From NCBI GenBank assembly GCA_038998365.1, contig JAVZHJ010000004.1:1-22063 (forward strand): a stretch of DNA of 22,063 nt. Direction: 5' to 3'. The first letter of the stretch is position 1; each line of letters opens with the position of its first letter. This document shows positions 7,592-16,269 of this stretch, piece by piece. The DNA comes from JAVZGQ01 sp038998365 (lineage in GTDB: Archaea; Aenigmatarchaeota; Aenigmatarchaeia; CG10238-14; SCSR01). The notes under the pieces are model-generated. The model ran no database searches, was not told where the DNA came from, and worked only from the letters and a program-made list of their open reading frames with translations. Made by a program: the position numbers and the translations under genes.

Positions 7592-9652
7592 ATGAATAAG
7601 CTGTTTTTTGTTTTGTTTTTTGCAACTTTAACTATTCTTTTGTTCCCGAAAGTTTTCGCTGTAACTGGAACAGGAGCCCAAAAGCCACTTGTAACTTCAA
7701 GTGGTAGTTTATCATGTGATCAGTATTGTATAAGATATTATAGAGCTTCTGATGCCTCTTGCTCTTGGTTTCTTTGTCCAACCAACTTCGAGAGCACAGG
7801 ATCTTCTCTTGGATGCGGGTTTTTAAGAATATGTTGTTGTAAGAGAGGGGACAAACCACCATCAGTTACTATTTCACATTTACCAGATACAGTAAGAGAA
7901 GGCGACAAAGTAACTTATACAGCAACAGCAACAGACGATTACAACTTAAAAAATATAGAAATTTTTGTTGATGGAAAAAGTGTAAACAAATGCTATGTTT
8001 CTGGAACTTCAGCTACATGTAGATATACAGGAGGGCCTTACTCTGCTGCTTCTACTCATAGCTATTATGCAAGAGCTTACGACGATGCGAATCAAGTAGC
8101 CACTTCTTCAGTAAATTCTTTCACAGTTTTTTACGCTCCTGGAGGGACTTGTGTAAGAGCAAACCCAACAGTTTCTATAACCCCGGATTATCAAGCAGCC
8201 AGAGCAGGAACAACATTGACTTATTATGTGAATATAAAGAATAACGATAATAGTTATTGCAATATCAGTAAGTTTTATATTTCAATGTCTGAATATTATA
8301 CAGCTTGGAGTTATAAAATAACTCAAAATCTTATTTCAATACCACCGGGAAATTCTGCCACAACTAGCCTTTTGGTTACATCACCCAATATTAGTTTAAC
8401 ATCACCTATCAAATATAGTTTTGCAATTTCTGTGTCTAATTATGAGGCAAACCAATATCAAAGCACAGCTTCCGCTACCTATGAAGTTTTGGTAACTCCA
8501 GCACCACCAACCACATATGGTAATTTTATTTTCTATCCAGATTTAGGAGTTTCGGGCTCTTGGATAAAGTTGTCAGTAAAAGACACTGGAAATAATCTCA
8601 TTGAAACTCTCGATATCAATCAAGGAGAGAATGTGTACTCAGAAAAAATAGGATTGAATATTAAGTTGCTATACGTATATGCTACACAAGACTACATAGT
8701 TACAGATTATAAACTCGAAATTGCTCCTATATCGACAGCATGTACAGATTCTGATGGTGGAATAAATTATTATGTAAAAGGAACATGTGAAGATTCTAGA
8801 GGTGTATCGACAAGATCAACAGATTATTGTTTATCGAACACAGAAATTCAAGAGTATTGGTGCAATCAAGATTTTAATTGGTGTGCAAGCACGAGTGGAA
8901 GCTGTGAAAGTCTTGTAGGTCCAGGCTATGTTTGTAAAGATGGTGCATGTGTTTTAGAACCCAAGCCAGATATAGCTGTTTTACAAATTATTTCATATCC
9001 AACATCTCTTCCTTTTTTAGCAGGAAATGTAATAATTTTTGAAGTAACCTTTGCTAACATCGGAAATAAAAAAATTGATACACCTTGGAGTATAAAATGG
9101 AACCATCAAGGAGGAAGATCTGTAAATTCTTCATGTAGTTCCAGCAATTTACTTGCACCAAACGAAAATTTTTACTGTACTATTAGTTTAGTTTACGATT
9201 CTCCAGGAAATTATACAATCGAGGTAATTGCAGATGGTGAAAATTATGTCAATGAGTTGGATGAAACAAACAATAAACTTTCATTTTCTTTCTATGTTTA
9301 TCCAACAACACAAACTCCAGAAATCAGAATCCCCACCACCACAACAATCAAAACCACAACAACCTCTACAATCCCCACCACCACAACAATCAAAACCACA
9401 ACAACCTTACCATCTTACACTCCATGTCCTTCAGGCTATTCTTGTATTTCTGCTGGAGAAGTTTCAGCTTATTGCTATGGTTGTGACATGAAAGGCACAT
9501 ATTGTGATTGTCAATATAAATCACCACCTTGTGACCAGAAAGGTAATGATTATTGTTGCAGATGCATTCAAATAGGTGGCCCAGGCCCAATTCCTGCAGG
9601 AATTTTAGGAAACCTTTGGGACTTTATTAAATCTTTACTAGGAATAAAATAA
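7592..9652 (+). CDS. Secreted Cys-rich multidomain surface protein with CARDB domain
   Basis: 686 residues with a Sec signal peptide at about 1-23 (basic start, hydrophobic core, cut after VFA). Segments in order: a Cys-rich module at 42-85; an Ig/cadherin-like beta domain at about 90-181; a NEW3-like beta domain at about 187-302; a short beta domain at about 308-378; a second Cys-rich module at 384-453 that starts with the CTDSDGG and YYVKGTC pattern common in archaeal surface proteins; a CARDB domain at about 459-569 with its hallmark NELDETNN; a Thr-rich linker at 571-607; a third Cys-rich module at 611-658; and a short tail ending LWDFIKSLLGIK. There is no membrane anchor; the tail could form an amphipathic helix. 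Many Cys imply disulfides outside the cell. Likely an adhesin or envelope protein. The gene stands alone, convergent with proS. Confidence 0.75.
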   Translation: MNKLFFVLFFATLTILLFPKVFAVTGTGAQKPLVTSSGSLSCDQYCIRYYRASDASCSWFLCPTNFESTGSSLGCGFLRICCCKRGDKPPSVTISHLPDTVREGDKVTYTATATDDYNLKNIEIFVDGKSVNKCYVSGTSATCRYTGGPYSAASTHSYYARAYDDANQVATSSVNSFTVFYAPGGTCVRANPTVSITPDYQAARAGTTLTYYVNIKNNDNSYCNISKFYISMSEYYTAWSYKITQNLISIPPGNSATTSLLVTSPNISLTSPIKYSFAISVSNYEANQYQSTASATYEVLVTPAPPTTYGNFIFYPDLGVSGSWIKLSVKDTGNNLIETLDINQGENVYSEKIGLNIKLLYVYATQDYIVTDYKLEIAPISTACTDSDGGINYYVKGTCEDSRGVSTRSTDYCLSNTEIQEYWCNQDFNWCASTSGSCESLVGPGYVCKDGACVLEPKPDIAVLQIISYPTSLPFLAGNVIIFEVTFANIGNKKIDTPWSIKWNHQGGRSVNSSCSSSNLLAPNENFYCTISLVYDSPGNYTIEVIADGENYVNELDETNNKLSFSFYVYPTTQTPEIRIPTTTTIKTTTTSTIPTTTTIKTTTTLPSYTPCPSGYSCISAGEVSAYCYGCDMKGTYCDCQYKSPPCDQKGNDYCCRCIQIGGPGPIPAGILGNLWDFIKSLLGIK
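9329..9407 (+). repeat. Tandem 37-bp repeat encoding Thr-rich linker
   Basis: Two identical 37-bp copies (9329-9365 and 9371-9407), period 42 bp, inside the surface-protein gene. They encode IP-TTTTIK-TTTT units, a low-complexity linker between the CARDB domain and the last Cys-rich module and a plausible site of O-glycosylation. The period is a multiple of three, so copy-number change would keep the frame. Confidence 0.85.
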
Positions 9653-9654
9653 AT

Positions 9655-11100
9655 TCAATAAGATTTAGCTAAATAAACAACTTCTTTTGCTTTTTTTCCA
9701 CAATAAATGCAATTAGAAAATATTTTTTCTTTCTCGAAGGGGATTGTTCTGATAGTTGCTCCGGTCTCTTCTTTTATCTTCTCTTCACAACTTTCTTCGC
9801 CACACCAACAAACTCTTAAAAATCCACCCTTTTCTTCCAGAATTTTTTTAAATTCTTTGTAATCTTTGGGAGTGAATGTTTTTTCATTCAAAAAATCTTT
9901 TGCCTTTTCGAACAAGCTTTCTTGTATTTCTTCCATTAAGCTAAAAATTTTCTTCACGACTTGTTTTTCTTTTACAACAATTTTTTTGAAATTATCTCTT
10001 CTGGCAATTGTGACTTGCTTTTTCTTCAGATCTTTTGGTCCAATTTCAATTCTTATTGGCACACCTTTGAGTTCCCAATCGTTGAATTTCCACCCTGGGG
10101 TATAAACTTCTCTATCATCTAGCAATGCAGAAATTCCAGCTTTTCCCAGCTTTTTCAACAATTCTTTGGCTTTTTTCAAAACTCTCTTCTTCTCCCCCTC
10201 TTGATAAAATATAGGCACAATCACAACTTGTAAAGGTGCAATTTTTGGCGGTAAAACAAGACCTTTGTCATCCCCATGTACCATAACCAAAGCTCCAATC
10301 AATCGAGTAGAAATTCCCCAACTAGTTTGCCAAACATATTTTTCCTTCTCATCTTTATCAAGAAACTTTATTTCAAATGCCTTTGAAAAATTTTGTCCCA
10401 AGTTGTGAGAAGTACCCATTTGCAAAGCCTTGCCATCTGGCATCATTGCTTCTAAAGTTGTTGTGTAGAGAGCCCCAGCAAACTTTTCTCTTTCACTCTT
10501 TTTTCCCACGATAACAGGAATAGCAAGATATTTTTCCATAAGCTCTTGATAAAATTTCAAGATTTTCATCACTTCTTCATCAGCTTCTTCTTTTGTTGCA
10601 TGCACTGTATGGCCTTCTTGCCATAAAAACTCGCTTGTTCTTATGAAAGGCTTGGTTGATTTTATCTCAGCTCTTGTTATGTTGCACCATTGATTCAAAA
10701 GAACAGGTAGGTCTCGCCAGCTCCTTATCCATTTTGAATAGAAGTGATAAATTATTGTTTCTGAAGTTGGTCTTATGGCAAGTCTTTCACCGAGCTTGTT
10801 ATCTCCAGAGTGAGTTACCCAAAAAACTTCTGGAACAAATCCTTTGAAATGTTCGGCTTCTTTCTTCAAAAAGCTCTCAGGAATAAGCAAAGGAAAATAA
10901 GCATTTTTATGCCCCGAGTCTTTCAACATTTTATCAAAAATTTCCCGAATTTTTTCCCATATTTCATAGCCATATTCCCTTATAGCTATTGTACCTTGCA
11001 CAGGCCCATAATCGGCTAAGCCAGATTTAATGACAACTTGAGAATACCATTCTGAAAAATTTTCTGACTTCTTTACAGTAATTCCTTCTTGCTCGGCCAT
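9655..11100 (-). CDS. proS: Prolyl-tRNA synthetase, archaeal/eukaryotic type
   Basis: Charges tRNA-Pro with proline. 481 residues from the ATG at 11100, the usual length for archaeal-type ProRS. Class II motifs are visible: motif 2 (FIRTSEFLWQEGHTVH) and motif 3 (GISTRLIGALVMVHGDDKG). An anticodon-binding domain follows from about residue 290 (PLQVVIVPIF). The C-terminal zinc-type domain has CWCGEESC and CIYC cysteine pairs, and the protein ends AKSY with the terminal Tyr typical of this class. An open frame continues upstream to 11247, but that extension has no ProRS similarity and overlaps the divergent radical SAM gene, so I reject it. Its TGA is 2 nt from the convergent stop of the surface protein. 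Probably a single-gene transcript. Confidence 0.96.
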   Translation of the reverse strand: MAEQEGITVKKSENFSEWYSQVVIKSGLADYGPVQGTIAIREYGYEIWEKIREIFDKMLKDSGHKNAYFPLLIPESFLKKEAEHFKGFVPEVFWVTHSGDNKLGERLAIRPTSETIIYHFYSKWIRSWRDLPVLLNQWCNITRAEIKSTKPFIRTSEFLWQEGHTVHATKEEADEEVMKILKFYQELMEKYLAIPVIVGKKSEREKFAGALYTTTLEAMMPDGKALQMGTSHNLGQNFSKAFEIKFLDKDEKEKYVWQTSWGISTRLIGALVMVHGDDKGLVLPPKIAPLQVVIVPIFYQEGEKKRVLKKAKELLKKLGKAGISALLDDREVYTPGWKFNDWELKGVPIRIEIGPKDLKKKQVTIARRDNFKKIVVKEKQVVKKIFSLMEEIQESLFEKAKDFLNEKTFTPKDYKEFKKILEEKGGFLRVCWCGEESCEEKIKEETGATIRTIPFEKEKIFSNCIYCGKKAKEVVYLAKSY

Positions 11101-11130
11101 ACTTAAAATTATTCTATTTTTAAAAATAAA
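11101..11130. promoter_or_regulatory. 30-bp divergent promoter region between proS and radical SAM gene
   Basis: Only 30 bp separate the two start codons. A perfect 14-bp A/T palindrome (TATTTTTAAAAATA, 11115-11128) sits 15-28 nt upstream of the proS ATG, the right place for a TATA box giving a leaderless proS mRNA. For the other direction, CTTAAAATTA at 11102-11111 is the better-placed TATA candidate and overlaps proS upstream bases. The two promoters must interlock. Confidence 0.45.
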
Positions 11131-12075
11131 ATGATGAGCTTTAAGCCAAGCTATTTGAAGTTGATTAAAGTAGGAGAAATGGAAGAAAGGATAGAAAAGC
11201 TTTACAAAATTCTGGAGAGCTGTGAGCTTTGTCCAAGAAAGTGTCATGTTAATAGACTTGCTGGCGAGAAAGGAATTTGTAACTCTGGTTTAAAACTAAA
11301 GGTCTCGAGCTACTTTCCACATTTTGGTGAAGAAGATGTTTTGGTTGGAAACCATGGCTCTGGAACAATTTTCTTATCAAATTGCAGCTTGAGATGCGTC
11401 TATTGTCAAAATTATGATATCTCTCATCTTGGAGAAGGAGAAGAATGCTCAGAAGAAGAAGTTGCTGAGATGATGATGAGCTTGCAAAGAAGAGGTTGCC
11501 ACAATATAAATCTTGTGACACCAACCCACTTTGCTCCCCAGCTTGCGAAAGCAATAAGAATTGCTGCTGAAAAAGGTTTAAGATTGCCAATAGTTTGGAA
11601 TTGCAGTGGTTACGAAAATGTTGAAGTCATAGAACTGCTTGATGGCATAGTTGATATTTATATGCCAGATATGAAGTACGGAAGCAACGAAGGAGCAAAA
11701 AAGTATTCCAAACCACCAGTTCAAGATTATTGGGATAGGTGCAAAGAAGCGATAAAAGAAATGCATCGTCAAGTGGGAGACTTAAAAGTTGAAAAAGGTT
11801 TGGCTGTAAGGGGTTTGCTGATAAGGCATTTGGTCTTACCTAATAATATAGCAGAAACTGCTAGTGTTTTGAATTTCATCGCAAAAGAAATTTCTCCAAA
11901 CAGCTACGTCAACATAATGTCTCAGTATTATCCTGCAGGTGAAGTTTTGCTAAAGCCAGAGAAATATCCTGAGCTTAGAAAAAGCATAAGGGAAGATTAT
12001 GAAAAAGCTATAGAGCTGGCTTTTAAGCTTGGTCTGACAAGAGGCTTAGAGGAAAGGCAGCTCAGAAGAATTTAA
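11131..12075 (+). CDS. PflA-like radical SAM protein
   Basis: 314 residues. It belongs to the family often annotated as putative pyruvate formate-lyase activating enzyme, related to AmrS-type radical SAM proteins; the true substrate is unknown. The radical SAM cluster motif is CSLRCVYC (Cys85, 89, 92). An N-terminal Cys set (CELCPRKC at 31-38, plus Cys50) probably binds a further metal centre. Later motifs include YMPDMKYG, LAVRGLLIRHLVLP and MSQYYPAG, typical of the family. The N-terminal SYLKLIKVGEMEERI also matches the family, so I keep the start at 11131 (11134 is equally possible) over the ATG at 11179, whose GGAG site is only 2 nt away. I see no glycyl-radical enzyme nearby. It is divergent from proS; mre11 follows 33 nt later with its own promoter-like sequence. 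Confidence 0.85.
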   Translation: MMSFKPSYLKLIKVGEMEERIEKLYKILESCELCPRKCHVNRLAGEKGICNSGLKLKVSSYFPHFGEEDVLVGNHGSGTIFLSNCSLRCVYCQNYDISHLGEGEECSEEEVAEMMMSLQRRGCHNINLVTPTHFAPQLAKAIRIAAEKGLRLPIVWNCSGYENVEVIELLDGIVDIYMPDMKYGSNEGAKKYSKPPVQDYWDRCKEAIKEMHRQVGDLKVEKGLAVRGLLIRHLVLPNNIAETASVLNFIAKEISPNSYVNIMSQYYPAGEVLLKPEKYPELRKSIREDYEKAIELAFKLGLTRGLEERQLRRI

Positions 12076-12108
12076 ATAAGTTTACTTTCATACTTTAAGT
12101 AGGATGCT
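12071..12108 (+). promoter_or_regulatory. mre11-rad50 promoter and ribosome binding site
   Basis: TTTAAATA at 12071-12078 overlaps the stop codon of the radical SAM gene and would act as a TATA box, with transcription starting near 12100. AGGATG just before the ATG at 12109 is a weak ribosome binding site. Read-through from the radical SAM gene is also possible. Confidence 0.4.
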
Positions 12109-13368
12109 ATGAAAATAGCAGTTCTTTCAGATTTTCACTTTGGCTTTGCTTTTAGTCCTGAGCTCGAAGATGATAGTTTTGAGAATGCAGAAGAAGCTAT
12201 GGAAAAAGCTTTAAAAGCTGATTTGATTTTAATTCTTGGCGACATCTTTGATTCTCGCGTCCCAAAAACACAAACTTGGGCAAAAGCCATGAAAGTTTTG
12301 GTCAAGCCTTTGCTTGAAGAGAATAGAGGCTTAAAGCTTATAAGCTCTTCAAAAGAATTGAAGAAAGCTTCCGCAAGAACTCTAAATCATTTGCCTGTCA
12401 TAGCGATTCACGGTACACATGAAAGAAGAGGAAGAGGAGAGTTGAATGCAGTTGAAGTTTTGGAAAATGCTGGCTTGTTGATTCACCTTCATTGTGAATC
12501 AATAGTTTTGGAGAAAAATGGAATTAAAGTTGCAATTCACGGCATGTCTGGAGTGCCCGAAAGATTTGCAAGAGATGTTCTCAACCAATGGAATCCCCAG
12601 CCAATAAAAGACTGCTTCAACATCTTGCTATTGCACCAAAGCATAGAGCCCTATGTTTATTCACCACTTGAACCACCAACGATTTCGGTTTCAAACCTGC
12701 CAAAAGGATTTGATTTGATAATTAATGGCCATATTCATCAGCACGATCAAGCAAAAATTGGAAATTCAATTTTGCTTTTTCCAGGCAGCACACTTGTAAC
12801 ACAATTCGATAAAGCTGAAAGCGAAATTGAAAAAGGAATTTACATGATTGATCTAGATAAAGAGGTAAGAACAGAATTCATTCCTCTTGAAAAGAGCAGA
12901 AAATTCTTCTACGAAGAGATTTTGCTTGAGAAGAATTCAACAAAAGAGCAAATAGAAGCTAAGGTGAAAGAAATCTTGAAACAAAATTTCTTGAAGCAAC
13001 CAATAATAAGGATAAGGCTATACGGCAAGGGAATTGAAATCCTCGATCAAGAGTTGAGAAGTTTAGAAAGAAATTTTTCTGGCAAAGCAATTTTGATTTT
13101 TGCTAAAGAGTTTGAAGCTCCTGAAGTGGAGAAAAAAGCAGAATTTTTGAGAGCTTTGAGGGAGCAAAAGCTTTCAGTAGAAGACATAGGCTTGGAAATT
13201 TTCAGGAAGAATTTGGAAGAGCTTAACTTTGCTTCTTCTTTTGACTTTGAGCAAGCTTTCAAGTTGCTTAGCGAGGGTGAAGTTGAAAAAGCTTTCAACA
13301 TTTTTACTGGTGAGCAAAAGACTTTGGAGTTGATATTGAAAAAATCTCTGAAAGATTTTGGTGGTTGA
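12109..13368 (+). CDS. mre11: DNA double-strand break repair nuclease Mre11
   Basis: Metallophosphoesterase nuclease of the Mre11-Rad50 complex, which processes broken DNA ends. 419 residues. Phosphoesterase motifs: SDFHFG with Asp8 and His10, GDIFD with Asp45, HQS with His176, and NGHIHQH with His208 and His210. Motif III, normally GNHD, reads GTHE at 102-105, so the usual metal-ligand Asn is a Thr while the catalytic His104 remains. The insertion before it (about 75-95, SSSKELKKASARTL) also differs from the textbook form. The region after about 250 would hold the capping and Rad50-binding parts. Its TGA is followed at once by the rad50 ATG, so the two are translationally coupled. The HerA and NurA genes that often accompany this pair in archaea are not adjacent. 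Confidence 0.93.
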   Translation: MKIAVLSDFHFGFAFSPELEDDSFENAEEAMEKALKADLILILGDIFDSRVPKTQTWAKAMKVLVKPLLEENRGLKLISSSKELKKASARTLNHLPVIAIHGTHERRGRGELNAVEVLENAGLLIHLHCESIVLEKNGIKVAIHGMSGVPERFARDVLNQWNPQPIKDCFNILLLHQSIEPYVYSPLEPPTISVSNLPKGFDLIINGHIHQHDQAKIGNSILLFPGSTLVTQFDKAESEIEKGIYMIDLDKEVRTEFIPLEKSRKFFYEEILLEKNSTKEQIEAKVKEILKQNFLKQPIIRIRLYGKGIEILDQELRSLERNFSGKAILIFAKEFEAPEVEKKAEFLRALREQKLSVEDIGLEIFRKNLEELNFASSFDFEQAFKLLSEGEVEKAFNIFTGEQKTLELILKKSLKDFGG

Positions 13369-15738
13369 ATGATAACCAGAGTTGAACTTAAGAACTGGCG
13401 CTCACATTTAGACTCAAGGCTTGAATTTTCTTCAGGAACAAACATCTTGTTGGGAACTATAGGCTCTGGCAAAACTTCTATTCTTGATGCAATCTGCTTC
13501 GCTCTTTTTGGAACTTTTCCAGCCCTCCAAACCAAGAAAGTTAAGCTTGATGAAATAATAATGAACAGACCTGTTGAGAAGAATAAAGCTGAAGTTGAGC
13601 TTCATTTTCAGCTGAACGGAAAGAACTATTCTGTGAGAAGGGTAATAGAAAGAGGAAAAGGAACAACCTACTCTGAAATAAGAGAAGATGGCAAGCTTCT
13701 TGAATCACCAAATGCACAAAGAGTTAATGAAAAAGTAGAAGAAATTTTGAAAGTTGATTATGATCTTTTTAGCAAAGCTGTCTATTCAGAACAAAATGCT
13801 TTGGACTATTTCTTGACAATACCTAAAGGACAGAGGATGAAGAAGATAGATGAGCTCTTGGGAATAGACAAATTCGAAAAAGCAAGAAATTCTTCTGTAA
13901 CTTTGACGAATAGGATTGTCGATAGAAAGCTTGGAATTGAAAGCAGTTTAAGCCAGATAGATGAAGAAGAATTGAAGAATAATTTGCTCGAGCTCAAAGA
14001 AGTAATTTCAAAACTTTCTTTGGAAAAAGAAGAATTGAAGAAAAATCTTGAGAAAATAGAAAGCGAAAGGAAAAAAATTGAGCAAGAATTGCTTGAGCTC
14101 AAGAAGATTAAAGAGAGAATAGAAATTTTGAAAAGGGAAGAAAGAGGAAAAGAAAGTGCTTTGGAAGAAACATTGGCTGCTATAAAATCTACGGAAGAGG
14201 CTACAAGAGGGTTTTCTAAAGAAGGAGTAGAGAGGGCAATAAGAGAAGTTGAAGATCTTTTAAACAAAAAAGAGTTTGAGCTAAAACAAAAGAAGGATTA
14301 TTATGAGAAGATCTTCTCCGAAATTTCTCAAGCAGAGAGCAAAATCAAATTCTTGAATGAAGATAAAATTTCCAAGCTTAAACCAGCTCTTGAAGAAAAA
14401 ATTGAGATAAAGAAAGATCTAGATTACTTGCTGAGCATAACTGGGGAAAATATAGAAGAGCAGCTTGAAAGAAATAAAGAAAACTTGGAAAAAATAAGTT
14501 CAGAAATTTCGGCAACAAACACCCTGATAAACGATTTGAATTCTTTCATCCAACATTTATCTTCCCCCGAAAACAAATGTCCTGTTTGTGAATCAATTTT
14601 GACACAAGAGAGAAAAGTTTTGTTGATAAAACAGAAGCAAGAGCAACTGAAAAAGCTGCAAGACAAGCTTGCGGACTTGCTAATGAGCAAACAAAGTGCA
14701 TTTGAGAATTTGAAGAAAATTGAAGATGCTGCCAAGAGAATAGGAGAGATGTACATCCAAGTTAAAGATTTAGAAGATATCAAGAAGGAGATTGAAGATT
14801 CTGAAAAGACTTTAAATCAACTGAGTGACTTCTTAAATAAAGCTAGAGAGAATTTGGGTCAAGCTAAAAGGGAAATAGATGAAATTGAAAAAGAAATCAG
14901 AGAAAGTGAGAGCAAGAAAAGAAGGTACGAAGTTTTACTAGTTCAGCTCCAGGACTTGGAAGATAGGAAGAAGAGAAGCGAAGAAATAAAGAAAGATATT
15001 GAAGAAATCAAGGCAAAAATTAAGGAAGAAGAAACCAAGCTTGAAGGAAAAGACTTGGTTGCTATTGAAGAAAGCCTTAAGTCAAAGATAAGCAAAGAAA
15101 GTGAAGCTAGAACTAAACTCCAATCTTACGATACTCTAATTCAAGAAAAAGAAGCTAGGAAGAAAGAACAAGAGAATAAGCTGAAAGATTTGGAAAAACA
15201 GAAGAAAGAAATTCAAAGGCTTGATAAGCTCATAAGAGATTTGGAAGTTTTCAGCTTAGCTCTAGAAGAAACACAAATTGAACTCAGGAACAATTTCGTT
15301 GAAGTTGTTAATTTAACCATGAACAAGATTTGGGAAACACTTTATCCATATCGAGACTTTGTTTCTGTTAGGCTGAACGCAGAAGAAGGAGATTATGTTT
15401 TGCAATTACAATCTAGGGAAGGAAATTGGGTTAATGTTGAAGGTAATGTCTCTGGTGGGGAAAGAAGCATAGCTTGCTTAGCTTTGAGAGTTGCTTTAGC
15501 TTTAGCTCTAGCTCCTCAATTGAGAATTCTTGTTTTAGATGAACCAACCGCAAACCTTGATGCTAGGGCTATAGCAGAGCTTTCTATAACTCTGAGAGAA
15601 AGGATAAAAGAATTTATAGATCAAACTTTTCTCATAACTCATCAGCCTGAGCTTGAAGATGCTGCTACAGGCTCTATATACAGGCTAGAAAGGAATAAAG
15701 ACGAAAACGAGCCAACTAAAGTGGTGAAAATCGATTAG
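13369..15738 (+). CDS. rad50: DNA double-strand break repair ATPase Rad50
   Basis: SMC-like ATPase partner of Mre11, 789 residues, slightly shorter than many archaeal homologues. The N-terminal half-domain has Walker A (GTIGSGKTS at 29-37). Two long Glu/Lys-rich coiled-coil arms (about 165-390 and 425-650) flank the zinc hook CPVC at 404-407. The C-terminal half-domain has the ABC signature SGGERS at about 695-700, Walker B ILVLDEP with Asp724 and Glu725, and the H-loop LITHQ. The start is fixed by the abutting mre11 stop and the family N-terminus (ITRVELKNWRSH). The stop codon TAG is followed directly by CTA, the stop of the convergent V4R gene, so there is no spacer for a terminator. Confidence 0.96.
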   Translation: MITRVELKNWRSHLDSRLEFSSGTNILLGTIGSGKTSILDAICFALFGTFPALQTKKVKLDEIIMNRPVEKNKAEVELHFQLNGKNYSVRRVIERGKGTTYSEIREDGKLLESPNAQRVNEKVEEILKVDYDLFSKAVYSEQNALDYFLTIPKGQRMKKIDELLGIDKFEKARNSSVTLTNRIVDRKLGIESSLSQIDEEELKNNLLELKEVISKLSLEKEELKKNLEKIESERKKIEQELLELKKIKERIEILKREERGKESALEETLAAIKSTEEATRGFSKEGVERAIREVEDLLNKKEFELKQKKDYYEKIFSEISQAESKIKFLNEDKISKLKPALEEKIEIKKDLDYLLSITGENIEEQLERNKENLEKISSEISATNTLINDLNSFIQHLSSPENKCPVCESILTQERKVLLIKQKQEQLKKLQDKLADLLMSKQSAFENLKKIEDAAKRIGEMYIQVKDLEDIKKEIEDSEKTLNQLSDFLNKARENLGQAKREIDEIEKEIRESESKKRRYEVLLVQLQDLEDRKKRSEEIKKDIEEIKAKIKEEETKLEGKDLVAIEESLKSKISKESEARTKLQSYDTLIQEKEARKKEQENKLKDLEKQKKEIQRLDKLIRDLEVFSLALEETQIELRNNFVEVVNLTMNKIWETLYPYRDFVSVRLNAEEGDYVLQLQSREGNWVNVEGNVSGGERSIACLALRVALALALAPQLRILVLDEPTANLDARAIAELSITLRERIKEFIDQTFLITHQPELEDAATGSIYRLERNKDENEPTKVVKID

Positions 15739-16269
15739 CTATTTTGCCTTCTTTATTATAAATCTGCAGCTTTGATCCTTTTTTGCTATGCAGCTCTCTT
15801 CCTTACAATCAACATTCTTATCAAAAAATTTTGAGAAGTAGCCTGCCAATATTCCAGCAAGAAAATAATCAACACACTCTTTCTGAAACCCAAATTTTTT
15901 AACATAAAGATTTGCAAAATTGTTGTTCTTGATTTCAACTATTGCTTTGAGCTCTTTTTCGTTTATCTCAAGAATTTTCAAGCTACCAAAGCCTAAATGA
16001 TTTATAAAGTTGAAAATAACTTCAAAAAATTTTTCTCTTTTGTCTGCAAATTTTTCTATATCTTTTATTAATTCGATAAAACTTTGTTTGCCTGTTTCGT
16101 AAATCAAATTAATGCCTTTTTTACCAAAATTTTTCCCAAGTTTTTTTTGAAAAATTAAAAGTTGATTTATTGGTTGAAAATAAAAATTTGTTCCAAGTAT
16201 TTTAAATTCATTTTCCAGTATCGAAAATTGTCTTAACAAAATTAATCTTGATATAAAAGTAGAGAACAT
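15739..16269 (-). CDS. V4R-domain sensor protein 1
   Basis: 176 residues, soluble. The C-terminal half (about 95-173) fits the V4R (4-vinyl reductase) ligand-binding fold, ending in a Cys pattern at 155, 160 and 168 (DCKEESCIAKKDQSCRF) typical of the domain. The N-terminal part (about 15-75, ending EETG-like and amphipathic helices) resembles the helical region that precedes V4R in XylR/DmpR-type sensor modules. The same layout occurs in the second V4R protein of this window, so the two are probably paralogues. The ATG follows the stop of the winged-helix gene with no gap, which suggests a two-gene regulator: DNA-binding protein plus sensor. In known proteins this fold binds small hydrophobic or aromatic ligands; the ligand here is unknown. 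The stop codon abuts that of rad50. Confidence 0.75.
   Translation of the reverse strand: MFSTFISRLILLRQFSILENEFKILGTNFYFQPINQLLIFQKKLGKNFGKKGINLIYETGKQSFIELIKDIEKFADKREKFFEVIFNFINHLGFGSLKILEINEKELKAIVEIKNNNFANLYVKKFGFQKECVDYFLAGILAGYFSKFFDKNVDCKEESCIAKKDQSCRFIIKKAK

Noticed and set aside
9329..9407. CRISPR-like repeat
   Set aside because: Only two units, in frame within a Thr linker, with no variable spacer of normal size and no cas genes.
11101..11247. N-terminal extension of proS to an upstream ATG at 11247
   Set aside because: The 49 extra residues have no ProRS similarity, overlap the divergent radical SAM gene, and the ATG at 11100 gives the family length.
11131..12075. Assignment as a true pyruvate formate-lyase activase
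   Set aside because: No glycyl-radical enzyme is nearby and the extra N-terminal Cys set marks a different, uncharacterised family.
13047..13535. Open frame antisense across the mre11-rad50 junction
   Set aside because: Overlaps two well-supported genes completely and shows no domain or ribosome binding site.
13806..14267. Long open frame antisense to rad50
   Set aside because: Ser/Phe/Leu-rich product is the usual complement of a Glu/Lys-rich coiled coil; no start signal or recognisable domain.
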